Below are positions 57,301-64,000 of a DNA stretch of 64,000 nt, in pieces. The notes below the pieces were generated by a model. It saw only the letters and a program-made list of their open reading frames with translations. It was not told the origin of the DNA and ran no database searches. This stretch comes from Galerina marginata. Taxonomy: Eukaryota > Basidiomycota > Agaricomycetes > Agaricales > Galerinaceae. Position 1 is the first letter of the stretch, and each line of letters begins with the position of its first letter. The DNA is taken from assembly GCA_023014335.1 (NCBI GenBank), contig JAECYW010000005.1, forward strand, positions 3,658,001-3,722,000. The letters run 5' to 3'. A program made the translations under genes and the position numbers.

Positions 57301-60242
57301 TCAAAGAAGTCAGCAGCAGCAACTGGGTCTTTAGCAAGCCTAAGCGCCCGTTCTCGGCTTCCAACCATCTCGGGGAATTGTTTGGATAAGTCAACGGTGA
57401 CATCGCCGAATATAACCTGGAAGATTGGGCTGTGCGCTGCGCACGGATTGAGTGTTATGTATATGTGAGGAAGCCCGAAATAGCTGAAATAGCTCCTTAT
57501 TTCGTTTCTTATATATATTTTAGATGCCTGTGATCCAGGGATTCGGGACGCGATGAGGTTGGTCTGTTTCAACAACTCTAATGCATTTTTGTGCTCCAGG
57601 GATATGTTCTGACATGATTTCTCTTTTTCGAGACGACTTGCGAGACTGGTGAGAGCATCAGCTGAAACTTTTATCAAAGCTCGTGCGACTGAATCAAATT
57701 TCGAAGCCTTCACAGTGAATGAGGTGTGAAGATGGGATATCCTGCGCTGCCACATATTCAAAACAATAAACATGTACGAATAGTGATATCTGAAGGAACG
57801 GTCACTGATATTGAAATAGTATTGGGCCTGTGGCTGGAATCCAAGTGGGGTTGGACGCTCTTTATCATCAAACCCGCCTATACCGAATGGGAACAGGGTT
57901 GGGAACATTCCTGGAATTAAATCAGGATTGTTGTACTCGCATATTGCTGCTGCCCCATGATGCAAAGCAAGGTCAGGAAGGTCAGATACATCATTAAGAT
58001 CTTTGACAAGATTTCTCAATGCAGCTGCTGTAAATGTTCGGCCAGCAAGCTTTTCAGATTCAGGGTCTGAAACACCCATTTTTTCAACCATAATTTCGCC
58101 TTCAAGGTTTGCTGTTTGATCATCCGTGCCAGAGTATTTAGGCTCACGAAAAGCTGAAGCAGGATGACTTGCAAATCCGGCGGTCTCTTCTTCAAACAGT
58201 TGGTCCGGATCGAGCTCGCAATCTTGGACGATCTTTTCTTTGAGCCCGGGGAGAGTGTCATCTTCAGGGTACATATCCATAATTCTTTCATCTAGTTTTA
58301 TATTCATGTAAAGTCGGTTATGAGATGCCAACCAAAGAAAAAACTCCCAGACTTTCTTCTTTCTTACTCTGAACATGTTTTTAAGGGACTCCAGCCGCAG
58401 TTTGCCAGCGCCTATAAATACCACACTCAGAATGCCGTTTATATCTGTTGGTGTGCGTGGCAGAACATTGACGGTAGAGATGACATTCATGTCGTGAGCA
58501 CAGGTGTTGCCATGCAAGACAGTTGGTTGCCCAGGATCGGATGACCCATAAAGTCTGGTAATATGTGCCGTGTTTCGATAGATAGCGCATACCATTTCCT
58601 CAACCCATGTTAAGTCTTTGAACTGGTCAGGTAAGGCACCACGGAACAGTTTGTTAGCTAAAGCAAACCTAGGTACTTTTGACTTTCTTAACGATGCTTT
58701 ACACTCTCTACACATTCTCAGACTTGCTTGGTCCCCGGTTAAGTTTTCTACACCTCTTTTGTCTAGCATGAGGCCGTCGAGCTTGGCATTTCCGAAGACA
58801 AATTCCGCCGAATTGCACTGTATTATACATCGCTGAATAATGAACCGGTCTTCAATTCGCAAGACATCTAGATTGACAGGGCAATCTCCGTCTTGTGAGA
58901 GCTTGAGAATTTCTGTTTCGTCAGAGTATTGGGAACAGACGGCGCAAGTCGGGGGTGTTTTCCAGATAGTGCCCTCACGGTACGCGTTCAGACATTCCAT
59001 TATTTGCTCTTGTGATACCATGGTTGGCCATTCTGCCTCAGTGCAGGCCAGGCTTGTCTTCGCTTTAAGGACTTTCTTTGTTTTTTCGTCCACTCGTTTC
59101 TCCTTTTCCTTCGCAGCCTTTGCTTCCTTAAGAAGTTCCTGACGTGAACCTAGTGAAAGTGCGACAGCGTCCTCAATTTCATTCCCGTATTCGTACCGGA
59201 TTATGTTCTTGACAACTAATCCACAAGGCATCGTAAACTTGTTGAATTCAGGGCAATAACTTTGTAGCTGTTCATAGAGTTTGGAGATAGGGAAACTGCT
59301 CAAATCCGAGATTCGGCACTGCATGTGGTAGATGAGGCTCTTGGCCGTTTTCCTTCGAGATTTGGAATCTAATGTAGGACGTCTATGAGTTGGGATTTTT
59401 CTTACATGGCACAGCAGTATCTCAGGCTTGAAGGCTTTCTCTATTCTTTCCGCTAGCGTCTCCAACGACTGCTGAACCCAGGGAACTTCGTCAGAATACT
59501 TTTTCAGCAGAGTGAGGTCGAAAGTCGTTTCGGCTTCATATGGCAGCTCTCGGAGCTGTGATCCCACAACACTGCCGTATAATAAGTTCAAATCAGTGGC
59601 AAAAAGCTGGTTCCGGGTTTCGGCTTTTAATGGTTCAAATGGTCTGGATATTAGCCGGCTTCGCTGAGCGAGAAAGTCCTGAAGAATATTGGACACATAG
59701 CTTTCTTTGCTGCGCTTTTTTAAGGGATGCAAGAGACGCGAAATGCATTTTGAACTTACTTCAGCCAACGTAGTGTTTGGTATTTCCAAAAGTATTTGTC
59801 GGTAGTGATTATCACTGGACATTAACCACCGAGGAAGTTCATTCGCCAACCAGTCGAAACAGTCAGAACCTTTGGGGGGGAATAAACTAGCCAGGACAGA
59901 ACAATGCTTATACATGGGGCTTTCTAAGTCAGAGGACAGAAAAGAAACAATTCGTGAGAGATAAGAAACTTGGAAGTACGGATCTACCCATTTAATACAT
60001 ATTGTGGCTTCCTTAGCAGTTGCGCAACACTTTTGACAGTCGACAAGATGCGAGTTGAGGTCATCCTGGAGCCAGGAAGTACACGATTGGGGCGTTAGAA
60101 ACTGTTGAGTGTGCAGTTCGGGATAATATAGTGCATTATAAAATTTTGGATATTGATTTATTTTATGAATGACGCCGTGAGGCGGACAATCGTCGTCGTC
60201 GAGGATACGAGGTACCCTCGACGGAGATTTATTGAGAAACAT

Positions 60243-61000
60243 AAATTTGGCGCTATGAATACAGTTTCAAATAAGGGACGTGAGACCGTTGAAAAAACTC
60301 ACGAAGTCAAAAACCGTTGCTTATGATGTATGTTTCTGAACTAGCACTTTTCTGCGAAGAACAGGTAGGGTTGATGTTTAGAGAAGCAATATCAACTACT
60401 TACGTGCGATTTTTATCGGAAGCTCGTAGCAGCAGCAATCTGCAAAGGATTACGGACAGAACATTTAGAAACCGAATTCATGAGCCATGATCAAATACGG
60501 ACGTAGGGGAGCAGCAGTCTCAGACAATCCGGGTACTGAGGATAATTAGACAGTGTAGGTCGCGAGCACACGCCAGGTAAAGCGAACGGCGGGTTAAAGG
60601 AGTGGGAGAGGGAAATCAAAGGTCATCGATCATTTTCAGATAGACATCGTGTAATTTAGGAACAAAGTAATCACGAGCGTTGTTACATAATGTAATTTCT
60701 CACGAGCTTGCAAACGATTTGGCAGAGACTCGGCACGTTTGTGAACTACAGAACCCTCCTGTCCTTCGGACAGAGTCGGGGATGCTGATCGGACGATGCA
60801 GGATTTTTCTTGGTAAAGGAGTTGTATTAGTCAATTAATTAGTGTGTACTTGACTCTCTTTCTCGTTCTCCCATTGCCCTTGCCCATTGTCTGTTGCCCA
60901 TTGCACGTTGCCCATCGTCAATCCATACGACAAGGACTCAATTTTTCCATTCATTCATCGGCACCGTCGTTTTACTTTTTGTATGCTCTTCGAGCGGTTG
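60243..61000. other. Helitron 5' region and flank, no gene
   Basis: The upstream region of the Helitron helicase. It includes a small inverted repeat (CTGTCCTTCGGACAG near 60760) and a run of CATTGCCC-like repeats (60873-60920), which also occurs near 44317-44330. I could not fix the Helitron 5' terminus. Confidence 0.35.
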
Positions 61001-61697
61001 TTCGACTAGCGTTAGTTAGTACAAATAAATTTCTCGGGCTTCTATTTGCATGGTGTAACTTGGAGGCTGCATTCTGATCGAGTTGCATTAATATTCCTCC
61101 TCGAAGTTTGTCGAATTACTTGAAGAGCTCGAGCTCGAGACCAGGCCTCTCACCGTTTCATCTTTGAATTCTCTCCTGTCAGTTTCCAGCCAAGTTAGTC
61201 TGCAGCGAACTATGACTTTCATCATGTCTTTTTTGTACTCTTTCAGAAAACAAAAGAAATGGCACGCGTCCCGGCACCGTGGACCACGAACTGGATTAAG
61301 TAGGCTTTAAAGAGGTGAGCGAATAGACAGTAGAACTAAGAGTATATGTACGAAGGGGTGTCTAAGCTATCCGGTAGTAGTACTAAGATGCATGCGAGGA
61401 TTTGGTATACTGTCTGAAGTGACTAAATATACCAATCTGTCTCTCATTTCCAAGGCGGGGTGGGGAGGGATGTGGCGCAATCCGGTACAAAAAGGGAAGA
61501 AAACTACGGAAACATGAGATGTGCAAAAAATATTTATGTCCTGCAGAGCCAACTCCGTAGGCTATTGCTGACACCTTGAAAAAGTGTTAGCTTCATGCCG
61601 TATAATGATTTTATGGGATTCACCTTTGATTCCGCTCCTTCTCCGACTCCTGGCCGATTATGAGGGATGGAACCGGCTTCTGGAGGAGCGTTCCTGC

Positions 61698-63440
61698 TCA
61701 AATGTGAGGCAGAAATGAGGTCCATGCTACCGCCGCCGACGCTTCTGGAGGGAGGTCCCGAAGCGTAGTAAATGCCACCACCAACAGGGCCAGTCGGGCC
61801 ACAATGTAGTACAGCAGCACCAGAGCAGTAATGACGACTATGGATATTAGAAGGAAATCCTGAATAATTCTCACTAGGAAATTATCCACCAAGGATTTGG
61901 GGACAAAGAAATTGTCGCCAAACCATACCTGAAGACCACAATAAATCTCAAGCAGCAGGATCATCAGCGGTACAATTGTGATCAATGCTGCAGAGAGACG
62001 CCAAATGTAGGTTTCAAAAAGCGAAGGGAAGGAGAAATTCCAGCCTGCACAATGAATGGCACCGAATAGAATACCGACAAACGGAAGGAAATTTAACGCA
62101 ACCAAGTCTTCTCCCAAGGGTTTTTCGGGAAAGAATTTGTAAGAGGTATAAAATGTTGGCACACCTTCTGCACGGCTGATATGGGTACTGTTATAAATGA
62201 TGTCTGGAACCCTGGATAGGACAGCTAACATCCCAATTAACGGCCAAAGAAATAAAATGCCTATGAGCCAGCACACGGAAAAAAATAGTTCTCGAAACTT
62301 GGAGATTATTATCCTTTGGTGCGGCCTCATCTCCGAAGATGGGATAAGATTTTCAAGCTCCATCTCGATCTCTTATAGTAGTTATAACCAAAGAAAAAAA
62401 ATTAATGTACGATGTTTATTGTCCACAGTGTGGCTTACCTTCAGGACCCACTGTCACATCTTCCGGCCCAGTTCTACTGACGCTGCCTGGTGTCTGGGTA
62501 GGGTCGAGCTCACTGGATCGAATATCATGTATCCGGCGTGAGATATCATTGCGGTCTATAGCTAGTCAAGAGTATGCAATGTAGTGGAAAGGATCAATCC
62601 ACGAACCACCCAAGAGGTCGACCCTGACAGTGGTCTGGACGTCCAACGGTTTAAACCACCAAAACATATATATGACGCCATTGAGGGCGGCGAATGCGAG
62701 TGTTACAAGCTCGAGCTCTGTGATGATTAGTCCCTGGAACCTCCGTGCGATACACTGGCAGATAAACCAAGTTGTATGGATGACAACGAGTGCCTTTGAG
62801 AGACCGTCGCTTTTGCTTCGGTCTTGAATTTCCTCCTCTGTAATTTGCGGCATAACTATAAGTCCATTGCCGATGAGGTTGTCCAGTTCATGGGGGTAAA
62901 GTACCCCAGTGAGCTTGGCCTTGTTGTATAACATAAATCCCCCCATTTGAATAAAGTATCCATGAGTCATCGTCCATCCATACTCTGAACATAAACTTAA
63001 CATGTCAGAGGTACCAGACATGAGAAATTGTAACTATGCCCACCCTTGTATTTTGCTGCCAACTCTCGAGCTGCTGCCCACTGCTTTGCCGCCCAAAATA
63101 CAATGAGTTCTGGCGCAATAAGAGCCCAGAACATTAATTCCAACCGCCAAACCATTTTCTTCCACCATGGTTCTCCCAGGGCTGGGATGTTTGGGTGAAC
63201 TGACACCCATGTACAAATAAGTATGGTTGCTAGACAGCTCTGAATGATGTCCCATTGCGAGCGGGTGTTCAGACAATTGCATTCCAGAGGAAGGGGAGCG
63301 GAGGTGGTGCTAGTTTGTCGTGGTAAAAGTGCGGAGAGGGGAGCAGCATCAGCATTGAAGAAACCTTGCAGGAGGTAGAGAGTAGAGAGAATTAGTAACA
63401 TCCAGTAACGCGATGCAAGTTGGGCAGAAAGTGGTTGCAT
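61698..63440 (-). CDS. Secreted-leader multi-pass membrane protein, basidiomycete-expanded family (copy 2)
   Basis: Four exons (minus): 63440-63044, 62984-62610, 62555-62439 and 62371-61698, phase-consistent, 520 aa. Same layout as copy 1: signal peptide (LLILSTLYLLQGFFNADAAP), TRSQWDIIQSCLATILICTW, SVHPNIPALGEPWWKK, GYFIQMGGFMLYN, EIQDRSKSDGLSKALVVI, TELELVTLAFAALNGVIYM and VQTTVRVDLLG. The last exon has four or more membrane segments (FLPFVGILFGAIHCAGWNFS, ARLALLVVAFTTLRDLPP). Exon 2 is 51 nt shorter than in copy 1 because the donor lies just after VDLLG. Intact and probably expressed; function unknown. Confidence 0.8.
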
Positions 63441-63799
63441 ATGTATATTAACGTCTTCTATGATTCAGAGCATTTCAGAGGCTGTGAGATACAGTACAAC
63501 TTTCCGCCGAATCATGATAAAGTGGGTTGCCATAACCATCCTGCCCGTAGAGGATGCTAAAATACACTGGATTCATATCTTAGATTGCTGGTCGCTAACG
63601 CGTGTAACAGTGGTACCTTCCATTTCATGGGTCACGTAGTAGTTGGATTCAAAGTTGATGCAGTGGCCGCTTTGAAACGATCATTTTGATTTAAGATGGT
63701 AGAGCGATTCAACATTGATTGCGCTGCTATGTACACGACTTCAGCCAATGTCCTAATACAATCGAGTGTCCAGACAGAGGAAGAAATGCGGGCGGGAGC

Positions 63800-63993
63800 A
63801 GGGCGGTCTGGCACGAAAAGCCATGACTCGGATGTGGGAGCGGAGCAGCGCCGGCATTGAAGAGACATTGGAGAAAGTAGAGGGTGAGAGACATGGAAAC
63901 GATATGCGATCAAGTGAGGTGACGCTGGAGTTGCGATTGACGGTGCCTGTGATGCAGGGGCTGTATGGAATTCCCATTCATGTACAGCGTTAG
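63800..63993 (-). pseudogene. Exon 1 fragment of the same membrane family at the window edge
   Basis: The minus-strand segment contains LYFLQCLFNAGAAPLP-like coding and matches 31020-31100 and 35370-35460 (GGAGCAGCGNCGGCNTTGA). It is broken or runs out of the window, so at least four family members or relics lie within 33 kb. Confidence 0.45.
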
Positions 63994-64000
63994 TTGATTG

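Larger units (their letters stand above)
50809..60242 (-). pseudogene. Helitron Rep/Pif1-helicase with USP-like C-terminal domain, split by an LTR element
   Basis: The coding parts are 60242-54374 and 52679-50809; taking out the insertion plus one GGCTT copy leaves one frame of 2,579 codons. In order: cysteine-rich N-terminus, a DUF6570-like block (CRECKASLRKSKVPRFALAN), and the Helitron Rep domain with the HUH motif (FHGHFLIW, residue ~1025) and two-tyrosine motif (YITDYITK, ~1197). The Pif1/RecD helicase follows with Walker A GPGGTGKT (~1700), Walker B LLDESS, GDFFQYPP, and, beyond the insertion, NGSQGYV and VTGHSAQGKSLP. The last ~250 residues have a Cys box (NYSCAYDAVF), CxC pairs (CNCG, CDCG) and a His box (GGFHFTCRLI, WKYDGR) resembling a ubiquitin-specific protease. 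As found, helicase motifs V-VI are cut off. Element ends were not identified. Confidence 0.85.

Noticed and set aside
1..64000. CRISPR arrays, bacterial operons, rRNA genes or telomeric repeats
   Set aside because: None seen; intron structure and gene families are those of a fungal nuclear genome.

Overview
The window looks like nuclear DNA of an agaricomycete (mushroom-forming basidiomycete). Coding regions are cut by many 31-124 nt introns, mostly about 50 nt, with GTRNGT donors and CTAAY-like branch sites. The protein families are typical of that group: a KDZ transposase with CxC cysteine clusters, a TET/JBP-like dioxygenase, a Helitron with an extra C-terminal protease-like domain, TSP2-like tetraspanins and a lineage-expanded multi-pass membrane family. 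There are no bacterial-style operons. It is a repeat-rich accessory region. All family names come from motif recognition by eye; no database was searched.

0.4-14 kb: a KDZ-type locus. An apparently intact five-exon KDZ transposase (minus) lies beside a divergent six-exon gene for a proline-rich/coiled-coil protein (plus), a small hypothetical gene (minus) and a TET/JBP-like 2OG-Fe(II) dioxygenase (minus). Two copies of one 3,155-bp foldback element have landed here in opposite orientation. Each has its own 7-bp target duplication and a terminal inverted repeat of about 515 bp. One sits inside a 68-nt intron of the coiled-coil gene and stretches it to 3,230 nt. The other sits in an exon of the dioxygenase gene and breaks it; the rest of that reading frame is still intact, so the loss looks recent.

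14-27.5 kb: non-coding repeats, then small multi-exon genes: an unknown 211-aa protein, a 194-aa protein with an RNase H1 N-terminal/viroplasmin-like domain, and a gene of about 20 exons in which exon-intron units have been serially duplicated (four 36-nt exons in a row, then a repeated exon pair, then a 40-codon tandem repeat). Next come two paralogous hypothetical genes, one with an in-frame stop, and degenerate tandem repeats around an 82-aa gene.

27.5-48.3 kb: mostly decayed duplicated DNA. At least four broken TSP2-like tetraspanin copies lie in three degenerate tandem units (about 36.3-39.3, 39.6-44.3 and 44.6-48.3 kb) plus one inverted fragment at 31.3 kb. A 1,042-bp CACTA-like MITE holding a tRNA-like sequence is inserted in one copy. 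One copy of the membrane-protein family (33.7-35.5 kb) appears intact.

48.3-64 kb: a 392-aa gene of unknown function, then a Helitron Rep/helicase gene (50.8-60.2 kb, minus) split by a 1,689-bp gag-only LTR retrotransposon with identical 248-bp LTRs and a GGCTT target duplication. Removing the insertion restores one frame of about 2,579 codons. A second intact copy of the membrane-protein family follows at 61.7-63.4 kb, with a relic of a further copy at the right edge.
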